A stretch of 64,000 bases of DNA, from positions 1,302,001 to 1,366,000 of the forward strand of contig NZ_FMHV01000002.1 in the NCBI RefSeq assembly GCF_900091465.1, written 5' to 3'. The DNA comes from Micromonospora rhizosphaerae (GTDB lineage: Bacteria; Actinomycetota; Actinomycetes; Mycobacteriales; Micromonosporaceae). A model generated the notes under the pieces. It did not search any database. It had not been told where the DNA came from and saw nothing but the letters and a program-made list of their open reading frames with translations. This document shows, piece after piece, positions 34,352-42,525 of this stretch. Position 1 is the stretch's first letter, and each line of letters begins with the position of its first letter. The position numbers and the translations under genes were made by a program.

Positions 34352-34802
34352 GTGGATCGTTCGGACCTCGACGTCAGAGACGCTGTCGAGGGGGACCGCC
34401 TGGCGCAGCTGATGGAGCTGTTCGCCTCGGAATGGTGGACCGCAGAGCGGAGCCCAGACGACGTGACGGCGATGTTGACGGCCTCCGATCTGGTCTTCGC
34501 CCTGGTCCAGCGGTCAGCCGATCGGCTCGTGGGGTTCGCCCGGGTTCTCACGGATGGCGTCTACCTGGCAGTCGTACTCGACGTGATCGTTGCGTCGCAT
34601 GCCCGAGACTCGGGTGTGGGCCGCATGCTGCTCGACGCGATCGTCAACGACCCCCCGGTTGACCCAGGTGCGCAGCATCGAGCTTGTCTGCCAGCCCGAG
34701 CTCTTGCCGTTCTACCGACGATGGGGCTTCACGGAGGAAGTCGGACGATCGCAGTTGATGCGACGGTCCTCCGACCCGCTCCTGGCATCCCCACGCCGGT
34801 AG
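34352..34802 (+). pseudogene. GNAT acetyltransferase, frameshifted in a C6 run
   Basis: The frame from GTG 34352 gives a GNAT N-acetyltransferase (LAQLMELFASEWWTAERSPD, ARDSGVGRMLLDAIVNDP acetyl-CoA loop). At six C's (34651-34656) it shifts; the family C-terminus (RSIELVCQPELLPFYRRWGF and on) continues in the +1 frame to 34802. Dropping one C gives an intact protein of about 149 residues. This is either a recent mutation, phase variation at a homopolymer, or a base-calling error. Confidence 0.75.
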
Positions 34803-34837
34803 CAATGGCGAGACGATCATGTCCAGTGCGGTGTCCA

Positions 34838-35440
34838 CTAACGTTCACCAGGTTTGCGGTGGGTGTTGTGGATCCTCGCCGTTCGGGCGAGCGACTCCCC
34901 ACTGGGTGGTGTGGCGGGCCTCCGCGGGCCAACCGATCCTCGCGCCGCCCGGGGTGGGCGGCGGGGGTCACGCCGGGACCGGCCGGCACCGGGCAGTCGT
35001 CGCAGCCGGCCGACGGTTGTCCAAGCAAGATAGGCAACTGCCGTGACGGTGAGAGCCGTGAGCAGGACCTGTATGGACCACGGGGTAACCCATGCGATCC
35101 TCAGAACAGTGAGGGCGGTGTGATGACGCGAGGTTTCGGGGACGGTGACTTCCCATTCGTAGTTTTCGTCCGGATCCGTGGTCAGTACCTGCCACCGTGT
35201 GCTGACGGGCGAGCCGTGCACCGGTCCTGAAGCGATCAGACCCACCCGGCTCCAGTGCCCCACGCACCGACTTTGCTGCCTCTCCAACTGGTCGTAGGTG
35301 ACGTAGCAGTGGTCCACTGCGACCCGAGCGGGCGTCGGTATGACGCCCGCTGCGTAGGCCACCGCGACTACGGCTGCGACGAGCCCGATCCGCGAGGCCG
35401 CTCGCCTTACGGTCGGAGGGATGAGAGTGACTGGCATCAT
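34838..35440 (-). CDS. Two-span membrane protein, function unknown
   Basis: A 200-residue protein with a first helix at about 17-33 (IGLVAAVVAVAYAAGVI), an external loop with two cysteines (HCYVTYDQ, QSRCVGHW), a second helix near 124-141 (IQVLLTALTVTAVAYLAW), and a basic, Arg/Pro-rich tail. ATG 35440 or 35437 follows GAGAGAGGG. It might belong with the next two membrane genes, all on this strand. No family recognised. Confidence 0.6.
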   Translation of the reverse strand: MMPVTLIPPTVRRAASRIGLVAAVVAVAYAAGVIPTPARVAVDHCYVTYDQLERQQSRCVGHWSRVGLIASGPVHGSPVSTRWQVLTTDPDENYEWEVTVPETSRHHTALTVLRIAWVTPWSIQVLLTALTVTAVAYLAWTTVGRLRRLPGAGRSRRDPRRPPRAARGSVGPRRPATPPSGESLARTARIHNTHRKPGER

Positions 35441-35481
35441 GCCCTCTCTCAGTTCCGGCAGGGCTTCCCGGGGAAGTCCGC

Positions 35482-35925
35482 TCAGCCCAACTGTGCCGCG
35501 TCCGGGCCCTCGCCCCAGATGTTCATGATCGTCCAGCGTGTTAGCCCGTAGACCAGCGTCCAGCCGACCGGCGTCAGGTAGGACGCCACGATGACGAATG
35601 CTGCGACAGTGCCGGCTCCGATCCGGTCCCGCAGTGCCTGCTCTCCCTCGTCCCTCAGCGCGCGCCGGCCCCGCCAGGCAAGAAACGCTGCGAACAGCGG
35701 GGCCAGCCAGGCCACCGCCATGGCGAGCATGGTGAACCAGGCGAACGGATGAGCCAGGGAGCCGCGCACCGACTGCCCCTCACCCAGCGGCGCGTACACC
35801 ATGTCGTACACGCTGTTGCTGTTCCCGCCGTGCGGCCCGCCTAGGAGCCCGAAGAGGAAGATGAAAACCGCGAGCCCGAAAGCCCACACCAGGGCCAGCT
35901 GTGTGCGCCACAGTCCGTTCGTCAT
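35482..35925 (-). CDS. Four-span membrane protein, function unknown
   Basis: A 147-residue protein with hydrophobic segments near 8-28 (LALVWAFGLAVFIFLFGLLG), 61-82 (WFTMLAMAVAWLAPLFAAFL) and 104-125 (TVAAFVIVASYLTPVGWTLV). The ATG overlaps the stop of the upstream gene (TGATG), so the pair is translated together. A much longer open frame running to 36918 on this strand is read-through of that gene. Function unknown. Confidence 0.65.
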   Translation of the reverse strand: MTNGLWRTQLALVWAFGLAVFIFLFGLLGGPHGGNSNSVYDMVYAPLGEGQSVRGSLAHPFAWFTMLAMAVAWLAPLFAAFLAWRGRRALRDEGEQALRDRIGAGTVAAFVIVASYLTPVGWTLVYGLTRWTIMNIWGEGPDAAQLG

Positions 35926-36329
35926 CAGTCCAGCACCCAGTTCAGCAGCAGCCGGCCCGGCGGCAGCAGTGTGAAGACGAGGAAGGCCAGCGTGAGCCCG
36001 GCCGCCCCGAACACCCAGCGCCGCAGCGCGTCGGACATCTCCCGACGCCACCTGGCCAGCGAGGTGAACGACATCAGCAGGAAGAGGACCGCGGTCATCG
36101 GTCCCACAATCGTGATGACCATGGCTGGAATCAGCAGCACCAACATCGGCCCGCCGAATACGTCGCCGGGCGCCTGGCATCCGGTCGTCAGCGAGCAGTG
36201 ATCGGTCCCTTGGAAGGTGAACCTCACAAGGTAGGGGACGACCGCGCCCGCCAGATAGAGCGCAACCATCGAAAGCTGCCCGACCACGAGCAACCGCGCC
36301 GCGACGAAACGGGATCCCGGCTGTGACAC
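35925..36329 (-). CDS. Four-span membrane protein, function unknown
   Basis: A 134-residue protein with helices near 10-33 (LLVVGQLSMVALYLAGAVVP), 60-85 (GPMLVLLIPAMVITIVGPMT) and 108-128 (GAAGLTLAFLVFTLLPPGRL), and an external CSLTTGC loop. It is first of a coupled pair with the gene at 35482. No family recognised. Confidence 0.65.
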   Translation of the reverse strand: MSQPGSRFVAARLLVVGQLSMVALYLAGAVVPYLVRFTFQGTDHCSLTTGCQAPGDVFGGPMLVLLIPAMVITIVGPMTAVLFLLMSFTSLARWRREMSDALRRWVFGAAGLTLAFLVFTLLPPGRLLLNWVLD

Positions 36330-36445
36330 GCCCGAAGCATACGGTCCGTGGATCTCCAGAACCAGTACGAGCGTGCGGGGTCAGGTCGCTGCTTTCAGGC
36401 GTTCGCGCGTGCCACCGGCAGGTGCCGCTCGTCGTGGTGGTGCCA

Positions 36446-36451
36446 TACCCT
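36446..36451 (+). promoter_or_regulatory. -10 box of a leaderless transcript
   Basis: TACCCT is 6 nt before ATG 36458. Confidence 0.45.
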
Positions 36452-36457
36452 GCAGCC

Positions 36458-36814
36458 ATGGAGGCGCTGGACGTAGGTTTCGCCGTCGGCGCCGGCGTCG
36501 TTGCCGGCCTGAACGTCGCCGTCGGTGTTGCGATGCTGGTGCGCAGCCGCCACCAGCCCGGGGCGATTCGCTGGCGAGGGCAGCGCCTGGTCGCACCGCG
36601 GCTCTTTGCCTGCCTCCATCTGTGCCTCGGGCTGTTCTTCGCCACCATGGCCCTCAGCGATGTCCTCTTCGAGCCTAGAAGCAAGGGCGATGACCTCATG
36701 TTCCTCGTAGGAACGGTGTTCGCCGCTGCGGGCATCGTCTCCAGCGTCATGTGGTTGATCCTGTGGTTCCACGGGCGGAGTAGAACAGCGCAGCATCCGA
36801 CGGCACAACAATGA
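36458..36814 (+). CDS. Small three-span membrane protein, function unknown
   Basis: A 118-residue protein with hydrophobic segments at about 5-26 (VGFAVGAGVVAGLNVAVGVA), 45-65 (LFACLHLCLGLFFATMALSD) and 77-100 (FLVGTVFAAAGIVSSVMWLI). The start is set by the leaderless box at 36446; an in-frame ATG at 36323 lacks signals. It is divergent from the membrane gene pair ending at 36329. Confidence 0.6.
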   Translation: MEALDVGFAVGAGVVAGLNVAVGVAMLVRSRHQPGAIRWRGQRLVAPRLFACLHLCLGLFFATMALSDVLFEPRSKGDDLMFLVGTVFAAAGIVSSVMWLILWFHGRSRTAQHPTAQQ

Positions 36815-36877
36815 TGGACGGCCTGAAAGCGGTCTTGGGAATTTACGGATAAGAAGGACCACACGCCTACTCGAGGA

Positions 36878-37065
36878 ACCAGCATCATTATCTGCCGCAG
36901 GGATTGGCTCCACGACATCAGTGTGGGAGAGCCCTACCGGCGATCCGGGTATGGGAGAGCGATCCTTGCGGCCGTAGAGGCGGTGGCACGGGAAGGGGGT
37001 GCGACTCGGCTTGGGCTTAACGTGTTCGGCCATGACGCGCCCGCGATCTCGCTGTTCCAGCCACC
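36878..37065 (+). pseudogene. GNAT acetyltransferase fragment
   Basis: Only the acetyl-CoA-binding core remains: LHDISVGEPYRRSGYGRAIL then VAREGGATRLGLNVFGHDAP and AISLFQ. Both the N-terminal half and the final strand (normally a GF..EG pattern) are missing. After 37065 the frame is unrelated. A clear remnant. Confidence 0.7.
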
Positions 37066-37458
37066 ATGTCGCGCCCGGCTTCGCGTAGCCGCGGACCATT
37101 GCCCCGTCCGACGGCCGGGACGAGCCGACCAGCGCGACCGCCCCCGTCCCACCGCATTCCCCGAGGTACGGCGCGGCTGTTACCGCCGATCCAGACTGGT
37201 ACCCGTGGCCGCTGCACCGGGAGGCGCCCGCGTCACCCCGTTTACCCGGTAGTGCTGCCGGCGGTGGTGGACCGGGGAGCCCGACCAGAGCGCGGAGAGA
37301 ACGGTCAGCGCCTCGTCGAGTCGCTCGGCGCGCACCCGTGCCGACGAATCCTCGCCGTACGCGTCGAACTCGGCTGGTACCCCACCTGGGCCGACGCCGA
37401 GCACCACGCGCACCACCAGCGACGGCTCGGCCAACTCCCCGAGGATCGCAATGTTCAC
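37060..37458 (-). pseudogene. Luciferase-like (F420-dependent type) monooxygenase fragment
   Basis: The minus strand reads GVPAEFDAYGEDSSARVRAE then RLDEALTVLSALWSGSPVHH in one frame, and QRPRVPVWIGGNSRA in a second, the order seen in class-LLM flavin or F420 oxidoreductases. The N-terminal barrel half and the C-terminus are lost and there is a frameshift near 37210. Not functional. Confidence 0.7.
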
Positions 37459-37604
37459 GCCGCGATCATGACCTGAGCCTTCTCTTGATGCTCGCTTTGA
37501 AGCAAGGCCGCCAACAGCGCGGGCGGCAGCGGTAGCGTCGAATTGTCTGACGTGGTGATACCGGCGGATCGCACGGAGTTCGACAACACCACCTAGCTGA
37601 ACCA

Positions 37605-38230
37605 GTGACCACCGTGACAAACGTGATATCCGTGATCACTCCGGTGCACCCGCCCAGTGTGCCGCACCTGGTGGACGCCTACGAATCGCTTGCGTCCCAG
37701 GAGATGCCAGCAGGTTGGGCATGGCAGTGGGTCGTGCAGGAGGATGGCCGGATTGGAGCGGCTTCGGCAGTACTGCCAGAGGACCCGCGCATATCCGCCG
37801 ACACGGGACGGAAGGGGGGCGCCGGGACTACCCGCAATATGGCGCTTGCGCGTGCAACGGCTCGACGGTCGGATGGGAACGCGCGGACCCGCCCGAAGGT
37901 CAGTTCACCCGCACCCACATCCTGAACTACTTCCAGCAGAACAACTACCGGCTGCCGGTCCACCCCGCCACACTGTGCATCCGCAGGCAACTGGTGCTGG
38001 CGCTCGGCGGCTGGACGGCTCTTCCTGGTGGCGAGGACACTGGTCTGCTGCTCGGCGCGTCCGTGATCGCCGATGGCTACTTCATCGGCGAACCCGGCCT
38101 GCTCTACCGCAGGCATCCGGACCAGATCACCGGCCAGGCCGACTGGACCAAGCCGAGCGAGTGGATGCCTCGGATGCGTCTCATCGAGGCTCGCGCTCTC
38201 GCGCTCCAGGACCTCTGGGAACAGCGATAA
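37605..38230 (+). pseudogene. Family 2 glycosyltransferase with internal deletion
   Basis: The 5' frame has the GT-A start ISVITPVHPPSVPHLVDAYE and GAGTTRNMALARAT. The expected DxD segment is deleted and the frame then shifts; the 3' part (QFTRTHILNYFQQNNYRLPV, ALGGWTALPGGEDTGLLLGA, LLYRRHPDQITGQ) is in a second frame to 38230. Loss of the DxD region means no activity. Confidence 0.75.
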
Positions 38231-38249
38231 CCATCGAGCCGCATGGGTT

Positions 38250-38744
38250 CTAGGCCGGGTGGCCGGCACGAAGGTGCCTGACGGCGGAGTACATCAGCGG
38301 TGGCGGGTCCGGCTCCCCTGCAGCCCACATCGGTTCGAGCAGGAATCCGGTGTGATTGCCCCACGCAGTCCGGTCGAGGATCCTGCCGACGAACCGGCGT
38401 GGGCAGTTGCCGATGATCGGCACACCGGACGGGTCCGGTTGCCAGGTGCACTGGGCGAACTTGTCCACCTCGTCGCCGGTCCGGGTGCCGAACAGCTCAG
38501 CTAGTTCGCGCTGGTCGTCGGCCAGGCCGTGGACGGCCAGGAGCTCAGCCGCCATGGCGACGCGGTAAGTGTGGTTGTTCTGGGAGAGCCAGACCACGAA
38601 CCGGTCGGGTTCGATGCTGCACTGCGAGGCAAATCCCACCAGGCAGCCCGCACGCTCACCAGACCGCGGATGGACGGTAGTGACGATGAACATCGGGCTG
38701 TCCAGCCCGGTCAGGAACGAATCGAGGCCACCGCGCTCGCCCAT
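38250..38744 (-). CDS. Flavin reductase-like (FMN-binding split barrel) protein
   Basis: A 164-residue protein with flavin reductase-like domain features: SPMFIVTTVHPRSGERAGCL, VGFASQCSIEPDRFVVWLSQ, NHTYRVAMAAELLAVHGLAD and a C-terminal GRILDRTAWGNHTGF. It would bind FMN and perhaps reduce flavin with NAD(P)H for a partner oxygenase; none is intact nearby, although a dead luciferase-like gene lies at 37060. ATG 38744 has a very strong GGAGGAGG site 6 nt upstream; an upstream in-frame extension to 38807 is excluded by this. Confidence 0.85.
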   Translation of the reverse strand: MGERGGLDSFLTGLDSPMFIVTTVHPRSGERAGCLVGFASQCSIEPDRFVVWLSQNNHTYRVAMAAELLAVHGLADDQRELAELFGTRTGDEVDKFAQCTWQPDPSGVPIIGNCPRRFVGRILDRTAWGNHTGFLLEPMWAAGEPDPPPLMYSAVRHLRAGHPA

Positions 38745-38878
38745 GAGTGCCTCCTCCGAAAGGTGTCGCCGTCGTAAGTACGACATATACCGGAGGTGGT
38801 TAGCCAAATTCGCGCGCGCAGCAGGACCAGCGCCGGTTGCGGGGTCGGGGAGGCCCCCCGGTGGCGTGGACCGGCCGC

Positions 38879-38884
38879 TAGGGT
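38879..38884 (+). promoter_or_regulatory. -10 box of a leaderless transcript
   Basis: TAGGGT is 7 nt before GTG 38892. Confidence 0.5.
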
Positions 38885-38891
38885 GGCCGCC

Positions 38892-40172
38892 GTGCCTGCC
38901 GAATCTCCCGCTCTCACATACAGCCGCACCGGAGCAACCCCCCGCGTCACCGTCAGCGGTGACCGGATCCGTGTGGTGGACGGCCTACGGCTTCTCGCCG
39001 CGCTTATGGTCGTCGCCTACCATTACATCGCCTTCGGCGGAGGCTGGGCCGCGCCGGTGCAGGACGTGTTTCCGACGGCACACCTGCCCGCCGCGTACGG
39101 CTGGCTCGGTGTGGAGCTGTTCTTCCTCATCAGCGGTTTCGTCATCTGCATGAGCTGCTGGGGTCGGTCGCTCGGCGAGTTCTTCACGTCACGGGTCGCT
39201 CGCCTCTTCCCGGCCTACCTCTTCGCCGTTCTCGCCACGACCGCGATCGTGTTCCTCGTGCCGGGAGGGATCGGTCCGAAGCCCGTCCGCGACGTCCTGG
39301 TCAACCTCACCATGCTCCAGCAGCCGCTCAATGCAAAGGACGTCGATGCCGTCTACTGGACGCTGTGGGCTGAGATCCGTTTTTATCTGCTCTTCGCGCT
39401 CGTGGTGTGGCGGGGCCTGACGTACCGCCGCGCGGTCATGTTCTGCTTCCTCTGGGCGGCCGCGGCGATGATCATGACCAAGTACGACGACAGCCCGCTG
39501 AAGCAGTTGCTCATGCCGGACATCTGCTGGTACTTCATCGCCGGGATCGCCTTCTTCCTGATGTACCGGTTCCGTCCCACAGCGCTACTGGTCGGCATCG
39601 TGGCCGGGTGCTTCCTCGCCGCCCAACGATTCGCCCTCATCAAGCAGGGCCGCGCGGAGCGGAACATCGGCTATGACGTCCCGGACTGGCCCGTCCTCGT
39701 CCTTGTCGTCGCCTTCTTCCTCATCATGGCGCTGGTCGCGACCGGCCGCTTGTCCTGGGTGCGATGGCGATGGCTTCCGGTTGCTGGTGCTCTCACGTAT
39801 CCCCTCTACCTCCTGCACGAATACATCGGCTGGGAGGTGATCCGGGTCCTCGAGGGCATGGTTCCTCCCACTCTGTTGCTGCTGGGTCTCGTCGCCGCCA
39901 TGCTTTTCATTGCATGGATGGTGCACCGGCTGATCGAGCGGCCCGGTATGCGGTGGGTGCGCGCGACGCTTCGTAGCGCGCTGGCAGAAGTCCGCCAGGC
40001 GCCCCTGGCTGAAGAGGGCAGAGCACGGTTCTTCCTCCCTCGACCGCTCGCCGGCAATGAGGAGTCCCGCCCTACTGTCAACGACCCGCAGCGCGCCGAC
40101 TGGCCGACCGAGGTGCAGCTTTCGAAGCTCGACCGCCCGGACCCGGATGCGATGTCGGTTGGCCCGCGATAG
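38892..40172 (+). CDS. Membrane acyltransferase, family 3 (OafA/YrhL type)
   Basis: A 426-residue protein with about 10 helices. Acyltransferase-3 hallmarks are RIRVVDGLRLLAALMVVAYHY with the catalytic His, GWLGVELFFLISGFVICMS, FFTSRVARLFPAYLFAVLAT and YPLYLLHEYIGWEVIRVL. It transfers acyl groups (often acetyl) onto sugars or surface polymers; the acceptor is unknown. The C-terminal 60 residues are cytoplasmic and polar. The start follows from the leaderless box; a frame open from 38796 is longer but unsupported. A 20-bp terminator lies downstream. Confidence 0.85.
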   Translation: MPAESPALTYSRTGATPRVTVSGDRIRVVDGLRLLAALMVVAYHYIAFGGGWAAPVQDVFPTAHLPAAYGWLGVELFFLISGFVICMSCWGRSLGEFFTSRVARLFPAYLFAVLATTAIVFLVPGGIGPKPVRDVLVNLTMLQQPLNAKDVDAVYWTLWAEIRFYLLFALVVWRGLTYRRAVMFCFLWAAAAMIMTKYDDSPLKQLLMPDICWYFIAGIAFFLMYRFRPTALLVGIVAGCFLAAQRFALIKQGRAERNIGYDVPDWPVLVLVVAFFLIMALVATGRLSWVRWRWLPVAGALTYPLYLLHEYIGWEVIRVLEGMVPPTLLLLGLVAAMLFIAWMVHRLIERPGMRWVRATLRSALAEVRQAPLAEEGRARFFLPRPLAGNEESRPTVNDPQRADWPTEVQLSKLDRPDPDAMSVGPR

Positions 40173-40295
40173 GAGGACTAGGCGGGGCGCCTGGAGCGTC
40201 AACCCGGCGAACATCGACGACCAATCCGTCTCCCTGCCGGGGATCCTCGGTATGCCAGCCGGCGTACGCCGCCCGGCCTAGTGGGGATCTCAAGC

Positions 40296-40340
40296 GGCCC
40301 GGCGGGCGCGGCCCAGGATGTGGGCCGCGCCCGCCGGGCC
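40296..40340. terminator. Very strong bidirectional terminator
   Basis: 20-bp perfect arms (ggcccggcgggcgcggccca and complement) around loop ggatg, followed by TTTC; between the convergent acyltransferase and SRPBCC genes. Confidence 0.9.
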
Positions 40341-40361
40341 TTTCGGCAGGGAGGACGTGCG

Positions 40362-40937
40362 TCAGAAGTTGCGGCGCGGGTCGGCCGGATCGGCCGGGAA
40401 AGCCGTGCCGGAGACGCCGGCCTTGCCGTCGTCACCCATCGAGGAGGCAGCGTACTCCACGCCGGGCGTGCCGAGGGTACGACCCTCGTGGATCGTGCCG
40501 CGCCAGGCGCCCGTCTCGACGCCCCGGCCCTCGATGTACGACTTGAACTTCTCCAAGTCCGCCTCGGCGCGCTTCTCCACGATGTGCAGCTTGTCGCCGG
40601 CGTTCTCGACCAGCCCCTCGGGCTCGTACTCCAGCGAGAGCCGGACCTGGGTGCGGTCGGTGTCGACCGGCTGGAAGTAGACGGCGCCGGCGTTGGTCGC
40701 GCCGTCGGTGGCCGCCCAGGCGACCTTCCGATCCGGCACCTGCTCCAGGATCTTGGCGTCCCACTCGCGCTTCACGCCCGCGATCTCGGCGACCCAGTGC
40801 ATCCGCTTGTCGTCGAGCTGGCGCACCTCCTCGACGCCCCCCATGAACCGGGGGAACTCCTCGAACTGCGTCCACTGGTTGTACGCGGTGCTCACCGGAA
40901 CGTTGACTTCGATGGTCTTCTCGACCTTGGTGGTCAT
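40362..40937 (-). CDS. SRPBCC-family (polyketide cyclase/dehydrase-like) protein
   Basis: A 191-residue START-like fold protein: TIEVNVPVSTAYNQWTQFEE, FPRFMGGVEEVRQLDDKRMH and VDTDRTQVRLSLEYEPEG form the hydrophobic-cavity barrel; the final 50 residues are an extension. The first 140 residues are like the stress-type SRPBCC proteins of actinomycetes; no ligand is known. ATG 40937 has AGGAG 6 nt upstream. The gene stands apart, ended by the 20-bp terminator. Confidence 0.85.
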   Translation of the reverse strand: MTTKVEKTIEVNVPVSTAYNQWTQFEEFPRFMGGVEEVRQLDDKRMHWVAEIAGVKREWDAKILEQVPDRKVAWAATDGATNAGAVYFQPVDTDRTQVRLSLEYEPEGLVENAGDKLHIVEKRAEADLEKFKSYIEGRGVETGAWRGTIHEGRTLGTPGVEYAASSMGDDGKAGVSGTAFPADPADPRRNF

Positions 40938-41040
40938 CAGCACTCCTCATCCTTGTCGTCTTCAGGAGGGCTCTCCTCGGTCATCAGAGTTCCTACCCGG
41001 AGAAAGAGCGCCTAACCACAAGGACCCGTGCACAAGGGAC

Positions 41041-41073
41041 GGGCCCGCGTCGAGTCTCCTCGATCACGGGCCC
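41041..41073 (-). terminator. Hairpin terminator after the DUF4190 gene
   Basis: Outer 7-bp arms (gggcccg/cgggccc) and inner 5-bp arms (tcgag/ctcga) with a small internal loop. Confidence 0.55.
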
Positions 41074-41122
41074 CCGACGACCGGATCCCTCTCCTGCCCC
41101 TCGGCGCACTGCCGACGTGGGA

Positions 41123-41413
41123 TCAGCCGGCGGTGTTGCCGGAGTTGGCGGCAAGGATCAACACGAACACGAACATGAGGATGCCGAGAATCGTGAAGAT
41201 GTAGCTCAGCACGAGGCCGGCGGTGGCCAGTCCGCCGCCCTGCTCGCCGGTCTGCCGGATCTGCCTCTTGGCGATGTGACCGAGAACGATACCGACCGGG
41301 GCGAAGACGAAGGCGAACACCAGGGACAGGATCGCCATGACGTTGGTGCCGCGGACCTGGGGCGCCGGGGCGGCGGCGGTCTGCGGGTGCTCCGCGTACG
41401 ACGGCTGACTCAT
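41123..41413 (-). CDS. DUF4190 membrane protein
   Basis: A 96-residue protein with a Pro/Ala-rich cytoplasmic start and two helices: NVMAILSLVFAFVFAPVGIV and LATAGLVLSYIFTILGILMF, with the conserved GHIAKRQIRQTGEQGGG loop between. This is the DUF4190 pattern; function unknown. ATG 41413 has GGAGG 5 nt upstream. Confidence 0.88.
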   Translation of the reverse strand: MSQPSYAEHPQTAAAPAPQVRGTNVMAILSLVFAFVFAPVGIVLGHIAKRQIRQTGEQGGGLATAGLVLSYIFTILGILMFVFVLILAANSGNTAG

Positions 41414-41533
41414 CGGACCCTCCAAAGTGAATCGCTGAAGAGCTTCCTGATATCCAGCCCGTCACCTGCATAAACATGATGATCGATGGGGCGCGCGGCG
41501 GATCCGGCTGGAGGAGACCGTCGGATGACGTGC

Positions 41534-41567
41534 CGGAGGCCCAGGTCAACGCTGACCTGGGCCTCCG
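41534..41567 (-). terminator. Strong hairpin terminator
   Basis: 15-bp perfect arms (cggaggcccaggtca and complement) with loop ACGC, downstream of the gene at 41583. Confidence 0.85.
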
Positions 41568-41582
41568 TTCGTACGAGGAAGC

Positions 41583-42278
41583 TCAACCGTCCTCGCGGTC
41601 CGGGCTCTCCAGCCGGAAGAAGTTGCTCTGCCTCTCGTCGGAGCGTTCCTCCTGGTAGATGAAGTTGAGCCGGCGCTCGTCGAAGGCGCGGAACCACTCC
41701 TCCCAGCCGATCTCCCGCAGCCGCTGCTCGCGGCCGTTGGCCGGGAAGTCGAAGCGCAGCACCCCGGGGTGCCCGTCGTGTTCGCTGCCGTCGACCGTGC
41801 AGGGCACGCCCTTGCGCGCCTCGGCCCACCGCCGGATCACGTCGTGGTCGGTGGTGACCAGGCTGCGCCCAGCGCGCTCCGGCTCGTCGTCGACCGAGGT
41901 GATCTCCTGGGAGTACTTCACCGACCTGGAGCTGTGCGCGCCGGTGCGGATGCCGCCCTTGGTCGTTGACCGGCTAGCGCCTGTTGACCGGCTAGCGCCT
42001 GTTGACCGGCTAGCGCCTGTTGACCGGCCGGCGCCTGCGGAGGTGCTCTTCTTCGCACCGTCGCCCATGCTCTTGACCAAGGCCTTGACCAGGTCGTCCT
42101 TACGCATGTCGGCGGTGTCGGTGACACCGCGCCGGCGAAGCCGGTCGCGCAGCTCGTCCACCTTGAGCCGGGCGATCTCGCTCTCGTTGATGTCGGGGGT
42201 GTTCGGGGTCTGGTTGCCCGGCGGGTTCTTGGTCGCGGTCGAGCCGCTGCCGCGCCCCGAGTTGCTCTTCGTGGGCAT
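41583..42278 (-). CDS. Protein with Rho-N/SAP-like motif and hexapeptide repeat, function unknown
   Basis: A 231-residue protein. Residues about 34-68 (IARLKVDELRDRLRRRGVTD, ADMRKDDLVKALVKSM) form a SAP/Rho-N-like helix-extended-helix, often nucleic-acid binding. There follows a low-complexity linker of repeated ASRSTG units encoded by an 18-bp DNA repeat. The C-terminal 100 residues look globular (DHDVIRRWAEARKGVPCTVD, GVLRFDFPANGREQRLREIG, WEEWFRAFDERRLNFIYQEE) and resemble small conserved proteins found with KU or stress genes, but the family is not certain. Starts at ATG 42278 and ends before a 15-bp terminator. Confidence 0.75.
   Translation of the reverse strand: MPTKSNSGRGSGSTATKNPPGNQTPNTPDINESEIARLKVDELRDRLRRRGVTDTADMRKDDLVKALVKSMGDGAKKSTSAGAGRSTGASRSTGASRSTGASRSTTKGGIRTGAHSSRSVKYSQEITSVDDEPERAGRSLVTTDHDVIRRWAEARKGVPCTVDGSEHDGHPGVLRFDFPANGREQRLREIGWEEWFRAFDERRLNFIYQEERSDERQSNFFRLESPDREDG
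41965..42036 (-). repeat. 18-bp tandem repeat, four copies
   Basis: Unit gttgaccggctagcgcct at 41965, 41983 and 42001 is identical; the copy at 42019 differs at one to two bases. It is in frame within the gene at 41583 and so can vary in copy number without breaking the protein. Confidence 0.95.
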
Positions 42279-42376
42279 CGAACATCATCCTTCCTCGACC
42301 CGTGTCCAGGGGTTACAGCGCCGCATGACGCGGTGGGCCGTCCCTTGATCTGTACCCTCAGCCGACCGCCCAAACG

Positions 42377-42515
42377 TCAGGCGTCCTCCGTCGGCAGGTC
42401 GTGCAGGGTGCGTACCGGGGAGAAGGCCACCCAGAGCAGGCCGCCGAGCGCCCCGGCCGTGGCGATCCAGAGCGCCGGTCGGACCCCGATGCAGCGAACG
42501 ACCAGACCGGATCGG
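42377..42515 (-). pseudogene. C-terminal remnant of an MFS transporter
   Basis: About 45 codons on the minus strand read GVRPALWIATAGALGGLLWV then FSPVRTLHDLPTEDA and stop, the usual last helix and tail of an MFS permease. Nothing upstream continues it, since the PPOX gene ends at 42526. The rest of 42279-42376 shows no gene. Confidence 0.5.
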
Positions 42516-42525
42516 GACCGGTGGA

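Noticed and set aside
41965..42036. CRISPR-like array
   Set aside because: Repeats are contiguous with no spacers and encode a peptide repeat in frame.
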